Source: Mycteria americana
Taxonomy: Eukaryota; Chordata; Aves; Ciconiiformes; Ciconiidae
Direction: 5' to 3'
NCBI RefSeq assembly: GCF_035582795.1
Contig: NC_134379.1
Span: 2,908,001-2,972,000 of the forward strand
DNA length: 64,000 nt
Translations under genes and position numbers: made by a program
Shown here: one piece after another, positions 9,401-19,500 of the stretch
How positions within the stretch are numbered: the stretch's first letter is position 1
How the letters are laid out: every line of letters starts with the position of its first letter
The notes under the pieces: generated by a model
The model's database searches: none
The model's input: only the letters and a program-made list of their open reading frames with translations
Told to the model about the DNA's origin: nothing

Positions 9401-11201
9401 GCTGCCCAATGCTGCCATCGTGTGCCTGGGCCCTGGGATGCTGTCTCCACCACATGCCGGGCAAGACCTGCTGCAGGCAGCAGCGCTAGCTCCGGTCCCC
9501 ACGGAGAGAAAGGGAGGCAGACCCTGTCTTTACCGAGCTCACAGCCTGAGTACAGGAGATAGACGCAGTGTTATCCCGCTATCGCCATCTTCCAAAGACC
9601 CACAACTCAGACCTGTTACCCCACCCGACAGCACGGGACTGGGGGTGCGTGCCTGTCAGAGGTGGTCCGACGGCACAGACCACCGGCAGCAAACAGGAAT
9701 GCAGAGCAGGAGCGCAGGACACTGCAAATAACTGAGTCCTTTTCCTGTACCTCCTCTCTGTTCAACAAATGCAATATCTGAGGTTTCTTGAAAGCAAAGG
9801 GAAAAGAACCGTGGATCGTTCTACCTTCAAAAAGCTCCGGAGATCATCTGTGCTGTAGACATCGAAGACTTCCATAGCTCCAGAGCTAGCTTTGCTCACT
9901 GTCGGAGTCAAGGGGCAGCTGCAAGGAAAAAAGAAAGGAAAAGTGTCATATGACAGCAAAAAAGGAAATCCAGGAGAATTTTAGTTTCTCTATTTCCTTC
10001 TCTTGCCTCTGCAACTCAATTCCAACTAGTCCACTAAAGATCTCGCTCACTATATGGATATGTTTTCCTATGGAGAATAGGAGGGCTCAGAAATTAACCC
10101 AGGAAATAGGTTACAGCAGTTTTGTGCACAGACGGACAACTGCAACACAAAATGGGTTAAAACAAAAAGTACCCAGGGAGGTTCCTTACCAGCCTGGAAT
10201 ACCACGTCCTGCAGCCTCCCTGCAGAGCACAACGCAGAGCAGCAGCTAGCCAAATTCAGGTCTTAAGCTCAGCCCTAGAAAGCCCTCTAAAGAAGCTGTC
10301 GAGCAATGCAGGCTAGAAACCTCTTTGGGAGCCAGCAGGAAAAGAAAGAGAAAAGCTGAAGGAGCAGATAACCAACCCCGTACCTGCTCCTCTGGCTTGT
10401 CACCACTCTGTCCACCCCCAAGAAGTACGCAGAGCGCAGCAGTGCCCCCAGGTTCATGGGATCCTGGATGTGCTCCAACACCAGCCAAATCAGCTGTCGG
10501 TTCGGACTCTCTTCATCCCCCAAATCAGGCTTTTCAGCTTCCTCCAAACTCTTGAAACGGAGAGGAGTGGCCTCCAAACAAACTCCCTGGTGGACCTGAC
10601 CTCTGCAAAGAGCATCCAGCTCTTGCCTTCTGACGTGGTGCACCGGGACGCCCCGGGCCGTGGCCTGAAGGACAAACTCGCTCATGACAAGCCGCCGAGA
10701 GCCGCTGCTCTGCTTGAGGAACAACCTGAACAGGTCCCTTCTCGACTGGGAGAGGGCCAGGGAACACGGCGCGATCCCAAACAAGACCTCTGAGCCCTGA
10801 GTCCTCTGGATGGGCAGAGGCCTTCGTTCCAGCCGCTTCCTCGCCTTTGCGAAGCCGCCCTCTCGCGAGCTCCACAACTCCGCGTCGGCTAGCGCAGCCT
10901 GCCCGGCCCCTCTCTCGTACGACTTGTGCCACGGTCGTGGCTGGCTCCGCGGAGCCAGGCCCCCACGGGAGGAGCAGGACTCAGCCCGAGAAACCTCCGG
11001 GAGGGCTGGCGGGGGACGCTGACCGCCGCCGATCCTGCCTCGGGGTGGCCCTTCCTCACCCCCACGGCTGAGGGGGGGTGCGAAGGGCGGGGGCCACTGC
11101 TCCCGCGTGGAGCGGTACCTCACCCCCCCCCACCAACGGCCGCAGTTCGCGGGGGACAGCCCCACGGCCCTCCAGACGCTGGACTTGAGCGCGTTCTCCA
11201 T
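3431..11201 (-). CDS. MRM1: Mitochondrial rRNA methyltransferase 1 (SpoU/TrmH family 2'-O-ribose methyltransferase)
   Basis: Five coding exons on the minus strand: 11201-10384, 9918-9825, 7926-7806, 3744-3625 and 3480-3431. All introns are GT-AG, phases agree, and the product is 400 residues. The family methylates a guanosine 2'-OH in mitochondrial large-subunit rRNA (Gm1145 of human 16S) in the matrix, using SAM. Residues about 138-215 form the SpoU substrate-binding domain (start EVLFGIAPC). Residues about 237-395 form the trefoil-knot SPOUT domain: motif 1 NLGALLR (250-256), motif 2 GSEGDGL (345-351), motif 3 [10 protein letters not shown] (376-385). I chose ATG 11201 (peptide [12 protein letters not shown]) because it is the nearest in-frame ATG upstream of the conserved domain. 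Residues 1-137 are Arg/Gly/Pro-rich low complexity, making the protein longer than the 353-residue human one. The tail after motif 3 is short (QKLRHGD). Identity is secure; the exact start is less sure. Confidence 0.93.
3625..3744 (-). CDS. MRM1: MRM1 coding exon 4 (SPOUT motifs 2 and 3)
   Basis: Acceptor CTGCAG, donor GTAAAA. Encodes residues 345-385, from [14 protein letters not shown] to [12 protein letters not shown], which are the SAM-binding knot motifs. The Asn usual in motif 2 (GNEG) is Ser here. Confidence 0.92.
4955..5310 (+). repeat. MIR core-SINE, split by an insertion
   Basis: The MIR motif TTATTCCCATTTCATAGACTG ... CTGAGGCCC begins at about 4,959 and stops near 4,992. The matching MIR tail resumes at about 5,210 with GAGTTATCCAAGGTCACA and continues through GGAATCGAAGCCAGGCCTCCC to a CGCTAGACTG end. 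About 210 bp of unrelated sequence lies between the halves. MIR is an ancient amniote SINE; the exact subfamily is not determined. Confidence 0.6.
5023..5073. other. Imperfect hairpin (12-bp perfect arms) in MRM1 intron 3
   Basis: Arms GCAAGATGCATT (5,023-5,034) and AATGCATCTTGC (5,062-5,073) are exact reverse complements. Inside them GCAAGC (5,039-5,044) pairs with GCTTTGC (5,053-5,059) with one bulge, leaving an 8-nt loop. The structure sits in the sequence that interrupts the MIR. It could be a remnant inverted-repeat transposon or a transcribed hairpin; function unknown. Confidence 0.6.
7806..7926 (-). CDS. MRM1: MRM1 coding exon 3
   Basis: Acceptor CCCTTTCTAG, donor GTATTT. Encodes residues 305-344, [13 protein letters not shown] ... 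[17 protein letters not shown], matching the human segment that links the first knot strands to motif 2. Confidence 0.92.
7927..9824 (-). other. MRM1: MRM1 intron 2
   Basis: A 1.9-kb intron. It holds a T run on the plus strand (8,010-8,025), AT-rich DNA to about 8.8 kb, then GC-rich unique DNA. No gene or recognised repeat. Confidence 0.85.
9825..9918 (-). CDS. MRM1: MRM1 coding exon 2
   Basis: Acceptor TTTTTTCCTTGCAG, donor AAG|GTAGAA. Encodes residues 273-304, [20 protein letters not shown] and [11 protein letters not shown], almost the same as the human segment. Confidence 0.93.
9919..10383 (-). other. MRM1: MRM1 intron 1
   Basis: A 465-bp GT-AG intron (donor GTACGG) with nothing recognisable inside. 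Confidence 0.85.
10384..11201 (-). CDS. MRM1: MRM1 coding exon 1
   Basis: An 818-bp exon from ATG 11201 to the donor GTACGG, encoding residues 1-272. Residues 138-215 form the substrate-binding domain ([11 protein letters not shown] near its end) and 239-272 carry [20 protein letters not shown]. The first 137 residues are low-complexity and match no domain I recognise. A cationic start ([15 protein letters not shown]) would suit a mitochondrial presequence. Confidence 0.88.
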
Positions 11202-11880
11202 TGGTGCCCCGAAGGCCTTTCCACGCGGGAAAGGCCAGCGCAGGCACCGGCGGCCTGCCCACGGGAGGCGGTACGGCCCCGGGCCGCGGCTGAGCTGACA
11301 GGAGGCGGCCCCGCAGCACCCCACGGGCACGGGGGAGGAGCGCGGGGCCCTGGGTGAGGGGAAAACACCGAGCTCAGCTCCACAAACAGCCCGGCCGCAA
11401 AACCGGGCCGGCGGCAGGGGCACGGACAGGTGTGGGGCGCCCGCTGGGCGGGCTGGAGGGGCTCCCCGGCGCAGCGGGAGGGACTGCCCGGCACCGTGGC
11501 AGGGACTGCCCGGCACAGCGGGCGCGGCGGACACGCGTGGGCCCCGCCGCCGCCCCGCTCCTACCGTCCCCGTGCGCCGCGCCGCTTCCGGGCGGGCACG
11601 CGGCTGCACCAGCGAGAAGGGGGGGATGCCCCGCCCCGCGAGGCAGCGCCGCCTGGCGGTGGGCGGGGGCGCAGGCGGACCGGGCCCCGCCTCACTCCCG
11701 CCCCTCGGAACCGTCGCCCCGGGGAGGGAGCGGGCGGCCACGGCCTCAGGTCCGGGCAGCGGAGCCTCTGCTCCCAGCCAGAGCCCGCGGGGGGCCCCGG
11801 CAGGCGTGAGGGAAGAGGGCGGCTTTGTCCCCGCGCCCCTGGGCCGAGCCGGGTCACCGCGTTGGCGAGGGCTGCAAAGG
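10830..11880 (-). promoter_or_regulatory. MRM1: CpG island / MRM1 promoter region
   Basis: About 1 kb of very GC- and CpG-rich sequence covering MRM1 exon 1 and its upstream flank. A CCCGGAAG ETS-type site reads on the minus strand at 11,592-11,585, a motif common near start sites of housekeeping and mitochondrial genes. No TATA box seen. The exact transcription start is not determined. Confidence 0.7.
11480..11516. repeat. Short direct repeat in the MRM1 upstream region
   Basis: Two identical 15-bp copies of GGGACTGCCCGGCAC start at 11,480 and 11,502, 22 bp apart. Confidence 0.7.
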
Positions 11881-13542
11881 GCCTGCAAAGGGCCGGTGCT
11901 GCCCCCAGTCAGAGGGGAGCCGACCCCCCCGGCCTCCGCTGACAGGGCCTTAAGTAACCGGAAAACAGCTTTTAACCGCTTCATTAGGGCATCTCACAAG
12001 GACTGCATCCCACAGACCCCAGCCCAAACAACCGGCACCACCCAGGTCCAGCAGCAACAGCGCCGATGCTTTGGAAAGCCCTGGCCCTGGCCTAGCCCAG
12101 GTATTTTTAATATTAAAAACCGAGTGTTTGAACTGCAGTTACCCCAGGGAGCGGGGATTTCTCTCTGACCCTGTTCCCAAAGGCCACGTGTGCTCAGGCG
12201 GGCTGTAAAACCCCACGGACGATGGAAGCTGTCCAAACAGCATCTAATCGCCTGGAAGCGCACGTTCCGAGGCCGACGTCCTGGCCTATTTACCGCCCAG
12301 GCACAGTAATTGCAACGTGCTTCTCTAAACACGGGCAGAAAGCGCTCCCAGAACAGCGGGCAAAGCCCTGGGCGCTGCCACGGGGCCCGACTCGCTCTGA
12401 ACCTGTAACTTTACACCAAAATGCTGCTCTTCTAATTACGTGAGATTTTATATCCATCTTTTAACTGCATAAATGGGTAGACAAGGGCCAGGCAAATAGG
12501 GAACCAGGTCATTCACAGCAATAGGTTTAGGGCTTCCAGGGGTTTATCCCTCAGGCAAACACGCCTGCGTGGGCCGCGGGGGACAAACCATGACAATATT
12601 ATTTTAAAAGGATTTTGCAGAGAGAACCAAAAGTGTTTCAGTCCTTTTCTATTCTGTTAGTCTGAAGCATTGACAAGTTACATCAGGCCTCAAAAATATC
12701 ATGAAATTGTTTTTGCAGGTTCAGAGATCTCAAGGAAAATCATGTTTTTCCTGCTGCTTACCAGAACTAACCGTGCTCATGGTTCCTCCCCCCTAAAAAA
12801 ATGAGAGCTGAGGCTAGTCCCCTGAGATCAGATAATCTGCCAGATAAAGCTGCTGTACCTCCAGCAAACACATTAACATAACTGACGATCTATACTACAT
12901 ATGACAAGGAAAAAAAGCACAAGAATAGGAAAAAAACATGGTTTTAATTCTACAAATGCTCTCTACCTATTTACAAGGTATGCAAAATATCTGCCTCAAA
13001 TCCAGCAATGGCAGCCAATTCAACTATTCAATACTCATTTGCAAAAACCTTGTATTTCAACGACAGCAAACCTGAGCTCAGGAATGTGCCTCTGCACTTG
13101 GACAAGCTGAAAGGGGACTGGGGAACAAAAATGCCTTCAGTTAACGACGACGATAATCTGTCTTGCTTCGAGGGAAGCACGAGAGACTGAAAGAGTTCAA
13201 TATCCAAGTCCGGGTAGCAACAGCGGCTCATCCCTTGCATAGTTTAGCCAAACCCAGCCGTGCCCAGCAGCCTACCTGGGGATTTCAGCGAACCCCCGTG
13301 GAGTGCGGCTTCATTTGAACAAGGATGGGCAAATCCAACCTCCACAGGTTATCCGTGAGACAACTGGATACTATTCTGCTCTAGAAAGCAATTACAGTTT
13401 TTCTCCTGAAGAACCAAAAGCACATGTTTCTGTTTGAACTCTTCACAAAAGAAAGGTTTAGCTGTGAACAGTAAAAAGGATGTTATGTTTTAACACAAAA
13501 ACTACCATATACGCAACAGAAGAACCACAGTGTGCCTCTCTT

Positions 13543-13555
13543 TTTATTCTTTATT
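13543..13555 (-). terminator. Tandem AATAAA signals, candidate distal DHRS11 polyadenylation site
   Basis: Two minus-strand AATAAA hexamers (13,555-13,550 and 13,548-13,543) are followed by GT-rich sequence. They lie 3 kb past the DHRS11 stop in its direction of transcription, so use would give a long 3' UTR. Speculative without RNA data. Confidence 0.3.
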
Positions 13556-14854
13556 TTACAGTTCACAATTAGAAACCTACTGATAAATTACACAGTTCAC
13601 CCTCCTGTTTGGGGTTTTTAAATGCCTCAGAGTCGTGCTGCCAATCCCATCTCATCCCAGGAAGATGGCTCAAGGTGCCACCAGGTTACACGAGGCAGAG
13701 AGGCCAAACAACCTACGCCAAACCCCTCCACAGGCCGCACTCAACCTGGGAAGTTAACAGGCAGCAGGAGTTATCCCCTAAAACCACATTTGAAATGGAA
13801 AAATATACTGGATATCATTTCAAGGTTATTTTACAGACTTGCAAATGTTACAAATGTTCTTGGGGGAACAAAAAACCCAAAATTCTAGGGTTCCGGGTCA
13901 GCCAGGTTGTATTTGCAGGGAGCAACTACCCAGACTGGCCCTTTTTCAAGGCCTTACATCTTAAGCAATTCTCTCCAAAGCCTCCTTTTACAGAGCAGAA
14001 AGATAAGTTAGGTCCCTCCTCAGCCATGTGCATTTCAACATCTGCTTAACTTTGTACAGAGTTGCGGCCACCAGTTCAGATGTTTCACCAGTGCTACCCA
14101 CATCCCTGCTTATTTCTTTTCTGCTCAGAAGTTCCTAATTTCTCAATTTTTTTTTTTTTTTGGCCTCCAACTCCTAGTTCAACCATCTTCTCTTAAAAAG
14201 ATGGCACACACTGCACAGCACATCTGCTGAATTTCAACAAGCTCCTGCAAACAAAACCCTACGGAAAACACCAGGAGTTTTCATATCAAGTCCAGCTGAA
14301 CATCACAGGGGCGTTATAAAAAAAGCACAGTAGTGCTTGAACCTTCCTTAGCCAAGTGCCTCCGAATTGAGCATCGTGGTGGCATGGAGACTGCAGAGCT
14401 TTTCCAGCTGGCACAGGCTCTCTGCTGCAGTGAGGATTGCTGGCTGCGTGCAGACCTGGACTAGCCGCTCCTTGTGGGACACGATCTAACCCAATGCCGC
14501 GGGTGAAACCCAGCTCTGTGCAAAGAACCCACACAAAGCCACCGCCTCGGCAAGGTGGAGGAGGGCAGTGCATTACAGTGGTGCGAGACTGCACCACGGG
14601 GCATGAATTTCACTCTCAGTAAATTAAAATGCCAAATCCAGAGACGAGGCTATGTGTACTTGCCAGCAGAAACTGGTGACAGATGAGGAATGGACAGAAC
14701 ACACCATGAGCATGTATATATAAAGAGGAAAAAAAGGGGCAAATTGCCTTTGTTTTGCCATTACGAAGGAATGTTTTACCAGTTTTCTCCTTGTATCCTT
14801 CTACAGTTACTCACCTTTGGCACAAGGAATTCTATGTATCACAAGATTTAATTA

Positions 14855-15060
14855 ATAATAATACTTCATATCAACACTCAGCACTTACATAGCGCTTCTC
14901 ATATTCAAAGTGCTTTACAAAAGTTTGTGAGTCCTCACAACACCCCTGTGAGGTAGGTAAGTATTATTATCCCCATTTTACAGATGGGGAAACTGAGGCA
15001 GAGAGGTAAAGTGACTTGCCCAAGGCTTTATAGGGAGTTGAAACTCATGACGTAGTGGCC
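14855..15060 (+). repeat. MIR-type core-SINE, well preserved
   Basis: Reads CACTTACATAGCGCTTCTC, then AAGTGCTTTACAAA, CCTCACAACACCCCTGTGAG, TATTATCCCCATTTTACAGA, GGGGAAACTGAGGCAGAGAG and GACTTGCCCAAGG in order, the diagnostic run of the amniote MIR/core-SINE family. Intergenic between DHRS11 and MRM1. Confidence 0.85.
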
Positions 15061-15764
15061 CAATTCTGGTCTCCCTTATGGTGGTGTAACACAGATGAAC
15101 TCCCACAGAGCTATACTGGTGTAAGCAAAACAATCCAACCCAAGTTTCTCTGGCTCCCAATCCTCCGCTCCGATCAACTGACCATACCTGCTCCACCTAA
15201 ACCAACGGTTCGCCTTCTGAAACACTACAGAAAGCCCAGAGCGCAGCAGGAGCCAGTCTGCAATCTTAAGGCAACATGTACGTTAACAGCTCCACAGCTC
15301 TGCAGCAAGTCGCACTACACACAGACGTGTTTCTGCCACGCTGCAAGAGTCTTAAGACAACTCAAGCGGTCTCCAGCTCTGTACGTATCAGCTTTGAGGG
15401 TGATTCTCTTCTCCCTCAAGTTACAAGAAATCCAGAGCAAAACAATGGGGCTGCACCAGCGTAGAACTAGTACGAGATCTGAACCAGACCTTTTACCTGC
15501 TGCTTTGTAGGCAAATGCCCCTACTAGTATCTTTGCATTTTGCACAGCTTCGGCATGGTTCATTTCACTCTCTCTCTCCGAGTTTGTATCTCTGCAAATA
15601 AACAGACTTTCAACATTTCCAACTCATCAGCACCAGCATTTAAACAGCACCATACATCTTTCTAAGACCCATCAGTATTTCCAGAAAAGTGTCAATGCAT
15701 GCAAATATCACATACAAAAACATCAAGAGTGCTGGGAGATGATACCAAGGATAGAGGTGATCAC

Positions 15765-16536
15765 AAGACAGCACACATTTAGTTTTATTAAAAATACCAA
15801 ACAACTCACTCTTACTGTAACTATGCCACTTAGATGATCATTATAACCTGCAGAAGTACAGGTACTTTCCTCCAACTATTTACCTACCTACCTAGAAAGA
15901 AAGAGAAATAGCAAGCACACACATTTATACTTCCTCAAACTTGGCAGGCATGATTCATGTGAATGGGAAAGGAGGGTTTGGGGAGGTGGGTGAGCTTGTA
16001 CACTGGGTTTAGGGCAGTGCAGTATGAAAGAAGTAGAAGATATCACATGCATCGCTACCATCAGTAATCAATCTGATGAAAATAAACCCCAAAATTAAAT
16101 GGATTCATGTACGACATCCACCGAAAATCTCAAACCCTAAGCACACTGAAGCTGGCAAACATCTTGTGCCACTTTACCTATGTCCAGACACAGCATCAGC
16201 AAATAAGATCAAACAAACCTTGAAAAGAAAGCAAAAGGAAGAATAAACCAGCCTGGAGACAACAATCTTCCACAAACCACTTCCCTGCATTATTTTCAAA
16301 TACATTTTACTCTTAAGCAGTTTCAGAAAGGAGTGGGGGAGAAAAAGACCCACTACTATTTCTTTAAACTGGCTCAGCACCAGCACCAGCTCAGAGAGAG
16401 GGAGAGAAAAATAATTCTTCAAACTTGATCCTTGGTACTTGATTAAAATGTTGCTAGCCAGCCAACGAAGCCCTAAATTGCCAGAGGGTTCGAAGTGGAG
16501 TGGATACACGGTGCTGCTCACGGTCCTCTTCATTTG
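15765..16536 (-). other. DHRS11: DHRS11 3' untranslated region (predicted)
   Basis: From the stop codon to shortly past the first minus-strand AATAAA at 15,789-15,784. AT-rich, no repeat recognised. Confidence 0.5.
15784..15789 (-). terminator. DHRS11: DHRS11 polyadenylation signal AATAAA
   Basis: First canonical AATAAA on the minus strand after the DHRS11 stop codon, about 750 bp downstream. Confidence 0.5.
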
Positions 16537-16578
16537 CTATGAGATCTGCTCCGTGGGCCTCATCTGTATATCTCCAAT
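16537..16578 (-). CDS. DHRS11: DHRS11 coding exon 7 (terminal)
   Basis: After acceptor GGTCTCTTCTAG it encodes IGDIQMRPTEQIS and TAG. The conserved C-terminus GDIQMRPTEQ confirms the gene. Confidence 0.95.
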   Translation of the reverse strand: MGDIQMRPTEQIS

Positions 16579-19500
16579 CTAGAAGAGACCAACATAGGAT
16601 TTTACTGGAGCACTGAAGTCCATTTTAAATCCTGCACTGGGCACTTCCATGCTGCACCATTACAGTGGCAAGCTGCACATGAAGAAAGTTCCTGTGACTA
16701 GAAATGAGCCTGCTTAACTGAGATAGTAGAAAGAAATAAAAGTGAATGTGACCACTCTGCCTTTAGCAGAAGGAATAAAAGCACAAACATGCACAGAAAA
16801 GAGTGCAAGATGACACTGACTATAAACTCTCATGGTTCGAGTCTTTAGTTTGGTCCTGCTCACAGAGGGTCAAGCAGAAGCACTGCTTGATCCGCCACGG
16901 AAAGGACTTTTTATCCTCTTAAGACAAGAAGGCCAGCTATCACTACTGATCCAATGTCAAGACAGCCACGTCTTGCTCCAAAGGAGCAGAGTTCACACGA
17001 GGGGCTGCTAAACCTCTCGTGATCAAAGTTTGCTTTTGCAACAGGAACTTTTACGTTGCATCTACTAAACTTTGACACGGCTCCTGCCTTCTCCTGGCTC
17101 CAGCTCAAAGCTGGTCACTTGTTTCACAGGGGGGAAGTCCCTCTGGCAGCACAAGCATCTCGCACCACCCTTGGGGAGGTGCACAGCACTTGGCAGGATC
17201 AGGCCCAGCACATTATTTGGCAACTGGTAGGCTCTGACCCTGCTGCAAGACTGTCAGCAAATCTCAGATGGCACCATCCAAAAAAAAAAAAAGGGGGCAA
17301 GGCACGCCCATATCCCTGCTGTTCCCACTGCCTTGCGCAGTCCTTCTCTGGGGTCAGAGCAGCCTTTGCTGTATCTGCAGGGCTGTGAACAGCCCGAGCA
17401 GCGCAATCCCGTAGCTGCCATAAGGGAAGTGTAAACAAACATGATCACTGCTAATCCCCAGCCCAGGCTCCGCTAAGCACACGGCTGATACAGCGGCTGC
17501 AACGCTGGTTAGCAAACGTCAGGGCAGCAGTTACCCTCTCCGCCTTCAGCCACCCACCGCAGAGTCCTCCAACCCAACCACAGCCTACCTGTACATGAGG
17601 TGGGGCACTGAGGACATATATGACAGCGTTAGCCATATCTTCAGCTTTGAGACACTGGAAAGACAGGAAAGAGATTCTTAGTCAAAGGGTACCTCAGGAA
17701 GTTAACCACAAGATCGCTTCTTTCCTAACCATCAATAATGAGTTTCGACAGTGTCACTGGGGCGTGTCAAAAAGATGCAAGCAAGCAGGAAAAAAATAAT
17801 CCATTAAAAATTTAACAAAGGACGTGCCTGGTGCTGATAATTCTCCATTTGCTGTGAATAATCTTACTATTGGCACACTAATTCTGCCAGGTCAGGCATT
17901 GCCATCCTTATCAAAAATTACCAGAGAAGCACAAGAAATCCTGCGCTAGACACCTGCAAGACAACACGCTCTCACTTTTCTTCTTGTGCAGGCATGTTTG
18001 CTTGTTATATCTTCTCTTCAATAAAGAAGTCATAGCCTGCCCAATGTCAAAGCTGACTGATATTATTTACAGGAACATCAAAATAAAAGGAAAAATACAG
18101 GGAGTGGGAAACCGAACCTGAATGAAAATCTACATAACGTCTAAACATCAGTGCAAAAGCTGAGGTTCGAGTGCTGCGACTTTGGGGATGCTGATTACAT
18201 CCTGGAAAGCACTGAGCGTTCTGCAGAACTAGTTCCTTGTGCTATTAGCCAGGAGAGAGAGAAACTGTTAAACTATAATCAGAGCCACTTCCCTCTGTTT
18301 CCATTTCTCTGTGTCCTACCCGAATGCTCTCATAGGTTGCAGCAGCTCTCTCAGGGTCATTATCATGAAGTTTAAAAGCAAATCCCGTTTCCACAAGTCC
18401 TGGAGATATACACTGGAAAAAAGCAGAGCACATCCTAATAGGATTTGTAATTCCCCTTCAGTAAAAGAATAAAAAAAAAAAAAAAAAAAGAAAGAAAACT
18501 TTTTAGCACTGGAAAAGCCAAAATAAAACCCCAGCCCCCTTTCCATTGTTCTCCTTCCCCACCCTTTTTCTAGGGGAATAGTTTAAGAGAGCAGGTTTTG
18601 CCTTAATGACTGTTGTGGCAGGTACCTCTGGAGAACTGCTGATGGGTACTTCCCTCTTCATGCCCCAAAGGGACAGAGAAGCAGAGAAAATGATGGAAAA
18701 GCTTGCACTACAAATTAACTTCTGGACACGTGGCTTCTGAGATGCAAGCTCTACGTGAGAGCAAACAGCCCAGCTGATTGCCTCCCTCTGCTGTCATGAG
18801 CCCCCCTCGCTCCTGGACGAGCAACTGCCCACTTTGTGCACCCAAAAAGTTTATTCCCTGACACAGCTCATTGCTGCTGTGCCTTCTGCCCCCCAGTCTC
18901 TCTCTGCCTGGGAAAGAGAGGTGGCCAGGGACAGCTGGCTACAGGACTTGAACGTTCCCAGTGTGCTGAGCGCTATTTTTGCATTTCCTTGCCCATTTTT
19001 CCAAAGGCAAAACCTCTGCCCCATAAAGCCTGCCAGCTCTCCATCACCCACAAAAGCAGGAGAGAGGAAGAGAGCCCACAGTACTCACTGTAGCTCGTAT
19101 ATGAGTCTTTGCTTCTCTGAGTTCTTGCCTCAGCCCCTCCGTGAGGGCTGTAACTGCGTACTTGGTGGCACTGTAAAAATGCACCACCGACTGTGGCACA
19201 ACGCTGTGGCCGTTCATGCTGAGGAGAGAGCAGAAAGGAAAGTGCTGAGAGGCGAGGAGGCAAGCAGAGCCCCAGAAGGAACCAACAGGATATTCAAACC
19301 ACCGTAATGAACACAGAAAGAGATGCTGACATGGCGGCTACGTGAGGAATTCCCCTCTCCTTCGGGGAACGCATACCACCAGAGGCTCCTCTGACACAGC
19401 TGTTTTCTGGAGTTGGTCAAGAAGTTTCAATCTTCAACCTTGCACCATCACAAGTGGTTGGCATTATCCTTTTCTCCCTGGTTTGGTCTCTCTTGCGTTT

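Larger units (their letters stand above)
11985..15764. other. Intergenic region between DHRS11 and MRM1
   Basis: About 3.8 kb without a recognisable gene. It contains AT-rich unique DNA, a pair of minus-strand AATAAA signals at 13,543-13,555 that could serve as a distal DHRS11 poly(A) site, a T run at about 14,146-14,161, and a well-preserved MIR at 14,855-15,060. Confidence 0.7.

Noticed and set aside
10926-12168. Long plus-strand open frames across the MRM1 promoter
   Set aside because: They lie in a CpG island where stop codons are rare, are Arg/Pro/Ala/Gly-rich low complexity, and run antisense to a well-supported MRM1 exon.
16825-16850. GGTTCGAGTC resembling a tRNA T-arm
   Set aside because: No cloverleaf can be built around it and there is no A box at the right distance.
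18834-19307. A 157-codon plus-strand frame
   Set aside because: It overlaps DHRS11 exon 4 antisense and its translation matches nothing recognisable.
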